Assembly (NCBI RefSeq): GCF_030272615.1
Contig: NC_081405.1
Location: forward strand, 25,095,272-25,159,271
DNA from: Cryptomeria japonica
Lineage: Eukaryota; Streptophyta; Pinopsida; Cupressales; Cupressaceae
Direction of reading: 5' to 3'
Length of the DNA: 64,000 nucleotides
Positions 11,032 through 23,931 of the stretch are shown one piece after another (within the stretch, counting starts at the first letter, position 1; each line of letters opens with the position of its first letter). The notes under the pieces are model-generated. The model was not told the DNA's origin. It saw only the letters and a list, made by a program, of their open reading frames with translations, and did not search any database. A program made the translations under genes and the position numbers.

Positions 11032-12598
11032 TTATGGGTTGTGCTTGGGATAGACTAGCCTAGTCTATGCTCTTGGATCCTTTCCTTGGATCACTTGGTG
11101 TTCTCCTCACATGCTAGGGTCTCTAGGACTTTCTTTTCTTGAGGAATCCCCTGACCTTGCCCAATCCACCCACCAATGAGTTGCTATGCTACTCCTAAGG
11201 TCTCACCTACTCATGAGACTCAAAACCCATTACTATGGATAATAAGGGTTAGGCTTGTTCCACACCTTCCAAGGTCTTAGCAAGGTTAAATCAGGTCTTA
11301 AACCATGTTTTACATCCCTCCATGTTCCCCCAAGAATTTGCTACCTTCATCCTTTCTACCAATTTCACTGTTTTGTGTTTTTGCTTACAAAACAGGGCTA
11401 CAAGGATTATGACCAATTAGGCCTCCTACCCGGTCCTTTAGGGCTTTCTCTCACAAATGATGCATACACAACCCAAACTCCCAAAATATACTACCATTAA
11501 ATTGGAAAGGGCTCAAGGATTTTCTAGGTTTTGGGCCTCCAAGTGGTCGTACAATGCCTTGGGCGAATTTTGGGGTTTTTAAGGGTTTTGTGAGGGTTTT
11601 GTGGTCTGCCTGGGTCACAGTGAGTGTTTTGTGTTTTAGCCACTTTTTCTGGATTGGTGGAGGCTCCTCCTTCACACCAATTATTCTTCAAACACTCCTC
11701 TACACCTCCTCTAAAGGGTTTACTTTCCTCTATCCAACCTTGCTCTCCAAGACCTCTGCAACTTAACCTCTCCTAGTCGGGCACTGTTCAGTCTTGCCTA
11801 GGATTGGGTCTCTTGATGGCTTCCTTGCATTTTCAAGGGCCCTGCTTGTTTTCCAATATGATAGAAGGTTTTCACTCTCATTCCCCATGGTTTCATGGTG
11901 TTTCCACAATAGGGAATGGAGTTATGTAGCCATTTACACAATCCTGTCCAAAACTTGACAGTAAGAAGACAATTTACAAACTATTTACAAACACACTCAA
12001 TCTGCAAATAAACACCCAAACTAATTACTTGAAATGAAATTATTTACACCATGAAAGACATTCCACATAGTTTTGGATGTATCTCAATCCATTAACTTGT
12101 TTAGTTGCTTCATTCAAACTGACTGGTAATAGTTTTACAGTCTCAGTTTGGTCTTTTTGCTAGGGTCATACAATGTCTGACATCCAGCCCATTAATTTAG
12201 GGTTTGCAAATACTTATACTACCCATACCTTGTTTTGTGTGCCAAAATTAGGGCTCTCCATGCACAACAAGGGGCTATGACCATTTTGGGTGGAAAAGTT
12301 GCTTGACAACTTTTAAAAGTTGTCATGCAACTTTGCCATTGTTGCTTTTCATGACTCCTAAGCCTATTTTGGGCTATCCTAAGGACATCAACGTGCCAGT
12401 AAGGCCTAACACACATTCTAGGCACACTCAACCTCTCCTGCACAAGAAATCACAACAAAAACACTAAGGACCTAAAACTAGGAACTAGTCTAGCACACAC
12501 GAGCTCATGGCTCTTATTCATATACAATGGCTTCTAAAGAAGCATAACATCAACAAAACAAAGAAAGAGAAAGAGTTTGGAAGGGTTCTCCTGCACCA
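11032..12598 (-). repeat. E7 3' LTR
   Basis: 1,567 bp, matching 17296-18871. The terminal TG is mutated to TT. It contains a near-perfect palindrome at 12294-12334 (aaaagttgcttgacaactt, then its reverse complement with one mismatch). Relative to the other LTR it lacks about 20 bp just after the palindrome. The short plus-strand ORFs found in both LTRs are not convincing genes. Confidence 0.93.
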
Positions 12599-12612
12599 TA
12601 CTCCCCCTCTCC
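12599..12612 (-). other. E7 polypurine tract
   Basis: The minus strand reads GGAGAGGGGGAGTA directly before the 3' LTR, the expected site of plus-strand DNA priming. Confidence 0.85.
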
Positions 12613-12618
12613 ATACAA

Positions 12619-14106
12619 CTAAGAAATAGAAGAAGAGATGAAAGCTGGGTCTATTCCAAGTGTCTTGAACCTGCTCTCCTCCACCCAAGTTGCTTCCGAC
12701 TCAAGCTGTCCTGCCCACTTCACCAAGTGTTCCATGTAGACCTAGTGTCTAGTGGACTTCTTCACTCTTAATTCCAAGATTTCCTCCACTATAGGCTTCT
12801 TCACTTGAGGTAAGGTATTTACATCCAAGTCTTGTAATACCTTAGCTTGGTTCTCAGTCTGCCCTGCTATCTCTCCCTTTTACATTACCAGATCAGCAAC
12901 ATTAAAGATTGTTGAAATGGCTAAGTCTAAAGGTAAATCAATCTTTTAGGCGTTCTCACCATATTTTGCCAGAATTTGACAAGGTCCTACTCTCTTCATC
13001 TGCAGTTTGGTAGGCTTACCACTTTGCATCATGGCTTTGCTCAAATGTACCATCACATAGTCACCCACCTTGAACTTAACCTCTCTCCTTCTCTCATCCA
13101 CTTTGGCCTTCAGTTTTTGAGTGGATTCAAGGATGGCCTTCTTAACTTGCTCTTGAACTTCCTTGATGGTTTGAGTGAAGTCCTCTGCTTGCCTACTCTT
13201 CATCTCCAAAGTACTAAGGTCTCTCAACTCACATACTCTCCTTGGATGTCTGCCATACACAACCTCAAAAGGGCTTCTACCAGTGGTCCTATTCACACTG
13301 TCATTATATGCATACTCTTCTTGAGGAATGATTAGGTTCCATGTCTGACCATATTCCTTAGTTAGACACCTCAACAAATTGCCTAACACCCTGTTGATGA
13401 CTTCAGTTTGACCATTTGTTTGTGGATGGTAAGCTGAGCTAAATGACAAGTTAGTTCCTAGTCTCCTCCATAATGTTTGCCAAAAATGACCCATGAACTT
13501 GCTATCCCTATCTGAAACAATGCTTAAAGGGAGTCCATGAATCCTAACAATCTCTTTAAAGAAGAGATGTGCAACATAGCTAGCATCATGTGTAGTCTTA
13601 CATGGTATGAAGTGACTCATCTTGGAAAATTTATCTACTACTACATAGATGTTGTCCATACCTATTTTAGTCTTGGGAAGTCCTACTACAAAGTCCATGC
13701 TTATACATTCTCAAGGTCTGTTAGGGACCGGCAATGGTTGATAAAGACCAGCATTGCTTGATCCTCCTTTTGCTCTTTGACACACTCCACATTGCTCTAC
13801 ATACCTCTTTACATCTCTTGGCAACTTTGGCCAATAGTAGTACCTCTGTACTAAATCCAAGGTTTTGTTGACTCCAAAGTGTCCACTTAAACTGCCATTA
13901 TGTTTTTCTTGGATGGGGTTGTCCCTCATGGATCCTCTAGGTACACACAACTGGTTACCCTTGAACAAGAGACCATTTTGGAGAGTGTAATCTGCATACT
14001 CACCATGGAAATGGTTCTCAAACTCTTTGCAAACCTTGTAAGTTGATGAGAAGTCTTTATCTCCTTCATAGAGGTCTTTGAAACCTTCTATTCCTATGCT
14101 TTGCAA
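12619..14106 (-). pseudogene. pol: E7 integrase with C-terminal chromodomain
   Basis: From 14106 the integrase zinc-binding part reads HFGVNKTLDLVQRYYYWP, then CGVCQRAK (HHCC). The catalytic core has MDFVVGLPKTK, SDRDSKF and TNGQTEVINR, carrying the D, D and E residues. After KVGDYVMVHLSK the frame continues past 12945 with in-frame stops. The end holds a chromodomain-like stretch (EHLVKWAGQ then EATWVEE) that finishes at the TAG at 12619-12621. Chromodomains in this position define chromoviruses and are thought to steer integration toward marked chromatin. One stop falls inside the chromodomain. The chromodomain call rests on my own reading of the pattern KW.G...EATW. Confidence 0.88.
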
Positions 14107-15714
14107 CTATAGTTCTTGAACTGTCAACAACTTCCTACTTAATGCATCTGCCACCTTATTAAGTTGCCCCTTCTTATGCTTGATGGTGACGGTGAAGGAT
14201 TGGAGGTATTCCATCCATTTTAGATGTCTATTGTTGAGCTTCTCTTGAGTGTTAATGTAACTCAATGCCTGGTTGTCTGTGAACACTAAAAATTCCTTTG
14301 GGAGCAAGTAATGCCTCCATTTCTTTAGTGACTGCACTAATGCATACAACTCTAGGTCATAGGCTGAGTACTTCTTCTTTGCTTCATTAAGCTTCTCACT
14401 GAAAAATGCCACAGGTCTTCCCTCTTGACTCAACACACCACCTACTACAATTCCACTTGCATCACACTCCAAAGTGAATAGCTTATCAAATGTAGGTAGG
14501 AGAAGGATAGGTTTTGTGGCTACTTCCTGTTTCAACAATTGAAATGCTTTGTCAGTCTGCTCAGTCCATTTAAACTTAGTTTTAAGGCCTCCTTTGATGG
14601 TGTCAAGGACTGGTGCACATATGCCACTGAATTTCCTCACAAACTTCCTATAGAATTGAGCTAATCAATGGAAACTTCTAACCTTAGTCCCTATTTTAGG
14701 TGCAAGCCAGTTTAAGATTGCCTCCACTTTGCTTGGATCCATCTTCAAGGTTCCTTTAGACACCACAAATCCTAAGTAGACCAGCTCTTGCTTCAAGAAG
14801 TCACACTTCTCTAGGTTGATGGATAGCTTCTCCTCATGCAACCTCTCTAAGACTAACCTCAAATGCTCAAGGTGCTCCTCTTTGGTTCTGCTATAGATGA
14901 GAATGTCATCTAGGTACACCACCACAAATTTGCCTGTGAAATCCTTCAACACTTCATTCATCAACCTCATGAAGGTGCTCAGAGCATTAGTGAGTCCAAA
15001 TGGCATCACAAGCCATTCATACAATCCTTCTATGGTTTTAAAAGCAGTCTTCCACTCATCACCCTTCTTAATTCTTATCTGGAGATAACCACTTTTAAGG
15101 TCTAGCTTGGTGAAATACATAGCCCCTCCTAAATAGTCCATAAGATCCTCTATTCTAGGAATAGGAAACCTATACCTTATGGTAATCCTATTGATTGCTC
15201 TTGAGTCAGTGTAAAGTCTCCACTTACCACCTTTTTTTGATGCTAGCACTATTGGGACTGCACATGAGCCGATGCTCTTCTTAATCAGTCCTTGTTCCAA
15301 TAACTCTTGCACTTGCCTTACTACCTCCTTATTTTGATCAGGTGTAAGCTTATATGCAGCCTTGCTAGGTAAGGATGCACCAGGAAAAAAGTCTATTTGA
15401 TGACTTATAGACCTTCTTGGTGGGAGTGTTGTAGGTGTTCCATCACTCACTATGCCCTTATACTCTTGCAACATGTGCTTCACCTCCTTGGGTATCTCTA
15501 CCTGCAACTTGTCTTCTTCCTCCTTTAGCTTCACAAATATGGCACACTTCACTATCTCCTCCTCATGTAGCATGTTTAAAAACTCTTTACCGGTAGCCAA
15601 TAAAACACTAGGTGTTCTTGAAGTTCCCTCTTCATTCTCTGTCAAAGACTGAATCTTGAAGGTCTTGTTGTCCTTCTTAAAGGAAATGGAGTTCTCCTCT
15701 CCATCATAGATCAC
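14107..15714 (-). pseudogene. pol: E7 reverse transcriptase and RNase H
   Basis: The RT fingers and palm include KKGGKWRLYTDSRAINRIT, YFTKLDLKSGYLQIRI and the active site VVYLDDILIYS. The thumb follows (LGFVVSKGTLKMDPSKVE), then a stop at 14665 within KVRSFH. RNase H follows with FTLECDASG, VAFFSEKLNEAKKKYSAYD and VFTDNQALSYI, holding the D, E and D residues. The frame is the same as integrase and protease, as expected for one polyprotein. The RNase H part ends at a stop at 14107. The catalytic residues are present; only nonsense codons break it. Confidence 0.93.
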
Positions 15715-17216
15715 CTTCCTATCAAATTGCTAGAGTCTTCCTAGCAATAAGTGACATGCATCCATAGGTAACACATCACAAAGAATCTTATCCTTGTATC
15801 CTCCAATAGAAAACTCTACCCAAGTCTACTCATTGACTAGCACACTCTGCTCATGACTCAACCATGTCACCTTGTATGGGTTAGTGTGGGGTATCCTTGT
15901 GAGGTTTTACTTCTTAACTACCTCTTTTGATATGATATTGTCAGTTGAGCTTGAATCAACTATCACCTTGCAAACTTTACCAAGAATCTTGCACCTCACC
16001 CTAAACAATTCTCTCCTATGCTTAGGTTCATTCTTCTCTTGTTGTCTTATCAAGACCCTATTAAACATTAGATTTTCTCCAATCTCTGATTCAATACGGT
16101 CCACCTCAGGTGTCTTGCTGCTTGAAGAGTCTTCATGTGCATATGCAACCCTCTTTCCACTATTTGATGATGTAGGCTTGTCAGGGCATCTATATGTCGG
16201 GTGTCCCAATTGTCCACAATTGTAACACTTTATTGTTGCAAAATAGGAGTTACCTCTGCTGGTACCTCTACCCCTATTTGGACCACCTTGTGCACCTCTT
16301 CCTCTAGAATGTCCTCCTCTGAGATTGGCTTCACTGCCATGCTCAATCAACTTGGTTTCTCCTTGGTTCCTTGGCTCATTTGCCTTGCTTTGGTAACCAC
16401 CTCGGTGATTCACTTGATCTCTACCTCTACCTCTACCCCTATTATTGGAGTCTCCTTTCCTTTTGTTCCTCTCTTCTACCTTGGCAGCAAGCTGATGACA
16501 TTTTTGGACAATAGTAGGAGTCCATAGGCTTATCTCCTCTTGAATGTTCCACTTTAGTCCGCTTAGATGCCTAGCCACCTTAATAGATTCATCTTCTTGG
16601 ACTTTGGATCTAAGACATAGCTTTTGAAACTCCTCTATGTAGGAGGTCACATCAAGATCCTTCTGCTTCAATCCTAGTCTCTTCTTATGAAGTTGGACTT
16701 CATAATCCTCTGGTAAGTAGTTCTCCTTAATCTTACTCACCATAGCTTTCCAATTTGCAATAGGTAGCTTTCCCATACTAACTCTTTCTTCTTGCAGGTA
16801 CTTCCACCATGTCAAAGCTACTCCCCTTAATCTTGATTTGGAAACTTTAACCTTTTCAGCCTCTGTCACTCCCTCACACTCAAAGTGGTTTTCCATGCCC
16901 TCAATCCTTCCATAACAGTGTCTATGTCCATTCATCCATTGAAATGTGGCAATCCTTCAAAGGCTTTGGTGTTCAAGGCCTTAATAGCCTTCACAAAAGG
17001 TTCTTCATTGAACAAGGGATCTGGTTCAGGGATAATGTCATCTATGTCTATAGACTTCTTGCCTTTACCCTTGGTGTCTTCATCCCAAGGTCCTTGTGTC
17101 CTCTGATCCACCACTTCCTACAGTTTATCCCTTATCTCGCTCATAGCTTCTTCAAGGAGTCTGTTCTTCTCCTTCTATTCTTCCACCTCTCTAGCCAGCT
17201 CTGCATTAGTGACCAT
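15715..17216 (-). pseudogene. gag: E7 gag and protease
   Basis: I place the start at the ATG at 17216, where the frame begins MVTNAELARE and soon meets stops. A frameshift near 16935 (after LPHFNG) moves the frame to the one used by the rest. The capsid part has TWWKYLQEERVS-like sequence and YIEEFQKLCLRSKVQEDES. The nucleocapsid is basic (GRGRGRDQ, RGGHSRGRGAQGG) with one intact zinc knuckle, CYNCGQLGHPTYRC. The protease follows with VDSSSTDNIIS, where the Gly of the usual DSG is Ser. Stops near 15906, 15820 and 15730 separate it from RT. Confidence 0.9.
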
Positions 17217-17280
17217 TCTACTCTCCCCTACTGATTCACCAGTATATAGAGACATACACAGTCCAACAAGCCTTTTACTT

Positions 17281-17292
17281 GCTCTGATACCA
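17281..17292 (-). other. Primer binding site of E7
   Basis: The minus strand reads TGGTATCAGAGC, the initiator-Met tRNA site, three bases inside the 5' LTR. Confidence 0.9.
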
Positions 17293-17295
17293 ATC

Positions 17296-18871
17296 TGATG
17301 GGTTGTGCTTGGGATAGACTAGCCTAGTCTATACTCTTGGATCCTTTCCTTGGATCACCTGGTGTTCTCCTCACACCCTAGGGTCTCTAGGACTTCCTTT
17401 GCTTGAGGAATCCCCCGACCTTGCCCAATCCACCCACCAATGAGTTGCTATGCTGCTCCTAAGGTCTCACCTACTCATGAGACTCAAAACCCCTTACTAT
17501 GGCTAATAAGGGCTAGGCTTGTCCCACACCTTCCAAGGTCTTAGCAAGGTTAAATCAGGTCTTAAACCATGTTTTACATCCCTCCATGTGCCCCCAATAA
17601 GTTACTACCTTCATCCTTTCTACCGATTTTACTATTTTGTGTTTTTGCTTACAAAACAGGGCTACAAGGATTAGGACCAATTAGGCCTCCTACCTGATCC
17701 TTTAGGAATTTCTCTCACAAATGATGTATACACAACCCAAACTCCCAAAATATACTAACATTCGATTGGAAAGGGCTCAATTATTTTCTAGGTTTTGGGC
17801 CTCCAAGTGGTCGTACAGTGCCTTGGGCAAATTTTGGGGTTTTTAAGGGTTTTGTGCTCTCCCTGGGTCACAGTGAGTGTTTTGTGTTTTAGCCACTTTT
17901 TCTGGATTGGTGGAGGCTCCTCCTTCACACCAATTATTCTTCAAACACTCCTCTACACCTCTTCCAAAGGGTGTACTTTCCTCTATCCAACCTTTCTCTC
18001 CAAGACCTCTGCAACTTAACCTCTCCTAGCCGAGCACTATTCAGTGTCGCCTAGGATTGTGTCTCTTCATGGCCTCCCTGCATTTTCAAGGGCCCTTCTT
18101 GTTTTTTAGTATGGTACAAGGTCTACACTCTCATTCCCCATGTTTTCATGGTGGTTCCATAATGGGGAATGGAGTTATGCAGCCATTTACACAATCCTAT
18201 CCAAAACTGGACAATAAGAAGACAATTTACAAACTATTCACAAACACACTCAATCTGCAAATAAACACCTAAACTAATTACTTGAAATGAAATTATTTAC
18301 ACCATGAAAGACATTCCACATATTTTTTGACATATCTCAATCCATTAACTTGCTTGGTTGCTTCATTCAAACTGACTGGTAACAATTTTACAGTCTCGGT
18401 CTGGTCTTTTTGCTAGGGTCATACAATGTCTAACATCCAACCTATTAATTTAGGGTTTTCAAATACTTATACTACCCATACCTTAGTCAATGTGCCAAAA
18501 TTAGGGCTCTCCACGCACAACAAGGGTCTATGACCATTTTGGGTGGAAAAGTTGCTTGACAACTTTTAAAAGTTGTCATGCAACTTTTGCATCTTTTGAG
18601 CAACTTTGCCATTGTTGCTTTTCATGACTCCTAAGCCTATTTTGGGCTATCCTAAGGACATCAACATGCCAATAAGGCCTAACACACATTCCAGGCACAC
18701 TAAACCTCTTGTGCACAAGAAATCACAACAAAAACACTAAGGACCTAAAACTAGGACCTCGTCTAGCACACATGAACTCATGGCTCTTATTCATGTACAA
18801 TGGCTTCTAAAGAAGCATAAAACCAACAAAACAAAGAAAGAGAAAGAGTTTGGAAGGGTGCTCCTGCACCA
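17296..18871 (-). repeat. E7 5' LTR
   Basis: 1,576 bp with TGATGGG...TGCACCA ends. The 42-bp near-palindrome lies at 18547-18588. As 5' LTR it should hold the promoter; I could not place a TATA box with confidence. Confidence 0.93.
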
Positions 18872-19258
18872 TGGTTCCTGTTCTGTTCTTTACATATACC
18901 CCTTAACCTATCTTTTGCACAATAGGTCTGCTTAATATTTTCCTTTTTGCTTCTACACATCATCACAAATGTCTCCAATGATCTCTTTTATATATAAGAG
19001 TCATTTTACAATTTTCCAAGTTGGCTTACACATTTTTACAATAATAAACAAAATATAATATAACAAAATCTTGTCGGCCTCTGTGCCGATATACTTCTTT
19101 TCTTCTGTGCCAGTGCCGGTGTCCTGAGTACCGGTGTAGGTGTGATCTGTTGATGCCAGTATAATGCTTTTGCTGGTGCCATAAGATTGCAAGGTTTCCA
19201 TCAATGAAAAAACCTTCAATCACATACAATGTCCCATTAGAGTGTGCATATGCCAACA

Positions 19259-19583
19259 ATCTCCCCCTTTGGCATTGATGGCAACACTCATGAGAAATTT
19301 CAAAAAAATGATCCAAAAATGTGTAGTCCAAAAAATGTTACCAAAAATGTGAGAGCTCCCCCTGAGCATATGATTCCTGTGATTTGAATTTTCTCATCCC
19401 ACTACTCCCCCTTTGGCATCAATGAAAAAGGTTGTAAAGATGTTATTAGAGTTTGTAGTTTCAACCTTGTAGCTGGGTAGTTATAATTTGAAAAAGATCT
19501 CCCAAAATCAAGTTTATACTATCCATAAACTTTTTGCTATCCTTTATTGTTGTCTCTGTTCTCTTCACTGTACCGGTGAGATG
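19259..19583 (-). other. E2 3' untranslated region, interior 2, with polypurine tract
   Basis: The minus strand reads AAAGGGGGAGAT next to LTR B. The pairing partner of gtttccatcaatg (19194-19206) lies at 19273-19285. The stretch corresponds to 5925-6249 of interior 1. Confidence 0.8.
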
Positions 19584-22500
19584 CTACAAATGCTTTGTCA
19601 TTGTTTTTCTTCCCTGTATTAGTGCCTCAGATACTTCCTTCCATAGAGATGCTAGATAGTCCAATCTTGGACTTAGTTTTGATCTCAAATGTTTTGCCTT
19701 ATTTATTATCCTTTCTTTCTCTCTTTCTAATTTAAGTAGTTCTTCCTCAAAATTTGTTATCTTCTCCTCAAAAACTGAAAATGTATCAGGTGAGTTGACA
19801 AAACTATCTGCAAGTTTATTGATCTCATCCTGTACCTTGCTCATTTTCTTGTCTATATGTACAGTCAAAAAGTTTGTTTTACAGGTATCTTTGTACAAAT
19901 TTTTTTACTCTTTCAACAAATTACATAATTTCGGTAGAAGTGTGTCAAAATCTCTATTACACTTCTGTATTTGCTCATCAAAGAATTTATTTTTTTCAAC
20001 CTCTACTTTAACCTTCACTGACTCTTCTTTTATTTTCTCAATGTTTTCTGAGATATATTTACACAGTGTATCCAGTTGTCCTAAAGAATCTTTATTGTCT
20101 ATATTACAGTTGGGAGCAATTACCTTCAAAATTGGTATGGTATCATCAATTTCTTTGTAAGCTTGTGAGTTGTAGTCAGTTATTTTCTTGATAGAATCAA
20201 GTAGTACCTCAGTCACATTGGTTGATTTGAAGCTTGATGATGAATCAACAATCTGAGTACCGGTGGAAGTAACCAAGCTTGTATTGACCTCTGGTAGGTC
20301 TATTTGTGTTTGCATTTCTTTAAGCAATGGTTTTCCTACTTCACTAGTTGCTGGTGGTACTGTTTCCTTATGTACCTGTTCCTGTTCTAAAGTCTTTTGC
20401 TCTGTTTGTTCCTCTATTTGTTGCATTGCCTCAGTTTGTGTCTGAGTTTCTACTTTTTTTTCTTTATCTTCTGTCGGTTTCTCCTCTGAGTTATCAGTTT
20501 CCTCAGCTACCGAAGGCTCACTAGCCATATCAGTCTTATCTATTGTATCTTTGTCTACCACTATGTTGATCTTCTGAGTATCAACATCCACAATATATAA
20601 AACTTCAGGATTAGGATTATTATCCTTTACATCCATACTCTCAGCTGCCAGTTGATCTTCAGTAGTTGTTGTTTTTATCGGTGGAGTATTTAAAGGAGGT
20701 AGGGTTAAGTTGTCTCAAACCTTGATATTTGGTGGTCCACCAACTTTTCCTTTCCCCTTGTCTCTGTCTTTCTAATAAAGGTTTAGGGTTCCTATATTCT
20801 TCTTGTTTTTCTTTTTCAACTATGAGTATATCCCATCCATTTTATGTCTCCTCTGTTACTTCATTAACTCTTCCTACCATTAAAGCAACGTGTCGATGTG
20901 CAGTAGAAAATACTGTCTGGTTGGCTTGAGCAATTAGGTCATCAATTTCTTGTGCAGAGTTTACCGGATATACAGCAAGTAGCTTTTCATTCTTTATTTT
21001 CTTATCAATTTCTATCACTACTTGTCATCTTGCTTCTATTCTTTTGAATAGTTCATCAGGAATTTCATTGACTACTTCCATCAAAAATTTCTTGTACATA
21101 TCCATATGTAATACAACACTATTTTCAACTTGCTCTTTTTCATCAGTTGTTAGAGTGTCATATATTTTCTCTATGTTCTTCAATTTACCTTCCTCTATGA
21201 TTTCATTAAGTAGTATATCAAGAGGTGCCAAGTCTTTGTTTGTCCTTTTCTTCTTCTTGGGTGTCAGTTTCTTCTTTGGTGTGGCCTTTCCTACTGGAGA
21301 TCTCACTGCTTGTTGCTTTTGCCTTGTCCTCCTGGGTGATGGTGTGGTTGCTGGTGAGGGATCTCTTTTTCTTACAACTCTTTTGAAAGTTGTAGGCAGC
21401 TCACTTCCTGAAGAAGTACATGTCGGTGATAGGTGAGTTTCAAGTTGTGGAGCTGCTAACTCATCCTTTGTTATACCGGTTTTCTTAAGTACATCTTCTT
21501 TGATCGCTTTTGCTTGTCTAGAACCTTTCCTTACAACTGCCTCAACCTTTTTCACTCTTTTCTTTGATTGAATTTGTCTTTCAATATTTTTTGCACCACC
21601 AAAAATTTCTTCCTTAGGTTCTCTGGGGGCATCCAGAAGTGCTTTAGCATATGTTTCACCTATGTGATCATCTGTTTCATAGCTCATCTCGGTTAGCCAA
21701 AATTGTCCTTGGGATGACGGCTTCCATCCATGTTTCATCTTTCTTGATGACAAAGCATATTTCATCTTTGTATTTGTCTACAATCTTCTGTGATAACCTT
21801 ATTCTTTTCTTCATTTTGATCTTTAATGCTTGGAAAAAGTCATGAATATTGTTTTCCTTGTTCTCACCCATGTTATTGAATAGTTCTGTTAATTGTTTGC
21901 CTACCAGTATATCATATCCAAGTTCTTTGTAACCTATACCGGGAACCTATTTTGTTATGTGTAGCATCAGACATACTAACAGATTTCCAAACCTGAAAGT
22001 TCCTTTCTTATCCTTCTTGATCTTTCCAAGGTTGTCAATTAATTCATTCTTTAACCACCCACATATATCAATTTTTGCATTGTTTGTGACCATGTCATAA
22101 GCACTCTTAATGCATAAGCTTGAAACTAAATTAAGTCTATTTGCATGAGTAGCTTTATATCCTAATATCATGCTGATGAATCTCACATTGATATCTATTA
22201 CATCATTAACTCTTAGGGACCTCTTGTCGAATGTTGCACCAGTTAGGTTTATAACTAGGTCATTGGAAACTTTCTTGGTTTTATCTGGTCTTTTACCGGT
22301 GGTCGGTAACCCTATGACAGCTTTCACAGCTTCCTTGGTGATCTTGTGGACTGCATCTAACCAGAAAAATTCTCCATGTACCCTGCTCAAGACTATCCTA
22401 ATCACATCCTTGGGGAATTTAGGAATGCTAAGGATCTCTGTAAATCCTAGGGTCTCAATGATCTTGTGTTTATCTTTTACATTGCCGGTATTATCACATA

Positions 22501-22735
22501 TTATAGTTTTAAACATGGTTTTAATTTCTTCATCTCCTAACTCTTCAATGTTGCAGTGGATGTACATTCTGGGGTCTTCAGCATAAACAACTCCCTTAGG
22601 GATTTGAGAAAAAGCACCTAAGGTATCATCTTTCTTTGCTACCTCAGGAACTAACTGAAATACGGGCCTAGGTCTTTTTATCACTTAAACAACAGTAGGG
22701 TTTGCTATATATTCAATTGCAGAGGAGGATGCCAT
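19584..22735 (-). pseudogene. E2 ORF2, copy 2
   Basis: The ATG at 22735 begins MASSSAIEYIANP. A stop follows at codon 17, and the long open part runs 22684-21947. Frameshifts lie near 21870-21765 and 21025-20640, so unlike copy 1 this copy has lost frame as well as gaining stops. The same layout is visible: globular N-terminal part, basic TPKKKLTPKKKKR stretch, Gln/Thr-rich part (20636-19905) and coiled-coil C-terminus ending KTMTKHL at 19584. The two interiors have decayed in different ways, so each broke on its own after they separated. Confidence 0.85.
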
Positions 22736-23035
22736 GATTAAATACCTTTTACTGCCTTAGGATGCATGATTGTTTGGAGTGTTCTTGCTTCTTGCTCGAA
22801 ATGCCTTAGCTCAGAGTCTTTGCGCTATTCATAAATTTGAAATCTCGGTGAAATGAAATGGAGCCAAAACCTTGATTATATAGTGTCTATTTGCTATCTA
22901 CCACATTAATTGCATGCCAGTTAAGTATTCACTTAAAATTGTTTGTCGGTAATAAGTAATTTCCAACTTATTATCTCTAACTAAGGGAATAATAGCATGT
23001 GTCAATAGATTGCCAAACCCTCAAGGAAATTTTCT
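22736..23035 (-). other. E2 spacer between ORF1 and ORF2, interior 2
   Basis: Non-coding; matches 9409-9708. Nothing else seen. Confidence 0.6.
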
Positions 23036-23860
23036 TTAATTAGATGAAGAACTTCCTGCCAGTGGAGCACTGCTCTGTCCTTCTGGTGAAGCATCACTTT
23101 GTTCTATCGGTGAAGCATTGGTTTGTTCTACCGGTGGAGGAGTATTCCCAATATTTAGATCAGCTTTTCTAATCCATTGTTTTGAGAATTCTTTCTTAAC
23201 CTCTTCAACTTTTTCTTTACCTTTCGATATAGAACTTTTGTTGTCTACCACTTTGTTGTGATCCTGAGTATTTGTAGTACCGGAGCTTTCACCAACTTTA
23301 AAGCCAACTCCAGAAGTGTCTCCTTTAGGTTTTTTATTCTTCAGCAAGGTGCCAAGTTCCTCTGAGCTTTTCTTGAATTTTTCTTTATGTTGATTTGCAG
23401 TTTCTAGTTCTCTTTCTAAGACTTCTTTCTATCTCATCAGTTCATTTGAGTCATTCTGAGTATGCATCAGATCTATCTTCAACATGTCATTTTCATAGCT
23501 AATTCTTGTGTTCTCATTTGCTGCATCACTTAGTCTTCTGGTCAATTCTTCTTCGTTCTTCTTCCTATCCTCAATCTCTTTGCAAAATCTCATAGTCATA
23601 TCCTACATTTCATTCTTTGTTGTCATGATCTCTTGTTTCAACTTGCTTATCATACCATTAAGTGATTCCTTTTCATCATTCTCATTTTGCAATTTTTCAC
23701 AAAGTTTTCTTCTCTTATATTTTGCAACAGTAGAATTTTCTTGAAGTGCCTGAATGATGTCCTGAGTTGCTCTTAAATCATCTTCTAGTTTGATATTTTT
23801 CAATTTTTCTGCATCATAGTCTGTAAGAGCTCCTTCTAGTTGCTTCATCAAATTTTCCAT
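23036..23860 (-). pseudogene. E2 ORF1, copy 2: Gag-like, without zinc knuckles
   Basis: The ATG at 23860 gives MENLMKQLEGALTDYD. The coiled coil is interrupted by stops after KNEM (near 23603) and near 23430. The C-terminal tail is intact to its own stop at 23036 and has a short repeated pattern, (Q)TNASPIEQSDASPEGQSS. The zinc-knuckle block is absent at the same site as in copy 1. It lies directly downstream of the primer site at 23918-23929. Confidence 0.75.
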
Positions 23861-23917
23861 CTTTACCAGTGTCAAGATCTTCCTCAAGTTGTTAGGCTTT
23901 TGAAAATAGAGGACCAA

Positions 23918-23929
23918 GCTCTGATACCA
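23918..23929 (-). other. Primer binding site of E2 interior 2
   Basis: TGGTATCAGAGC on the minus strand, two bases inside LTR C. Confidence 0.9.
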
Positions 23930-23931
23930 AT

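Larger units (their letters stand above)
11032..18871 (-). mobile_element. E7: Ty3/gypsy chromovirus, full length but inactivated
   Basis: LTRs of 1,567 and 1,576 bp (11032-12598 and 17296-18871) start T(G/T)ATGGGTTGTGC and end TGCACCA. They flank gag, protease, RT, RNase H, integrase and a chromodomain-like C-terminus, in the gypsy order with integrase last. The primer site is at 17281-17292 and the polypurine tract is at 12599-12612. It is inserted in LTR B of E2. One frameshift near the gag start and several in-frame stops inactivate it. Confidence 0.95.
10620..19258 (-). repeat. E2 LTR B (middle LTR), split by E7
   Basis: The two halves are 10620-11031 (412 bp) and 18877-19258 (382 bp), together the same length as LTRs A and C. 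E7 fills the gap, with cggtt/tggtt duplications at 11027-11031 and 18872-18876. This LTR serves as 5' LTR of interior 1 and 3' LTR of interior 2. The hairpin agatactga/tcagtatct is at 10635-10643 and 10658-10666. Confidence 0.93.

Noticed and set aside
11554-11766. Plus-strand ORF of 70 codons, repeated at 17795-18019
   Set aside because: It is conserved only because both copies are E7 LTR sequence; antisense to the element, no homology or start context.
5130-19258. Reading E2 as two separate, adjacent insertions
   Set aside because: No target duplication is visible at the middle LTR and the two interiors share it; the outer flanks match each other instead.
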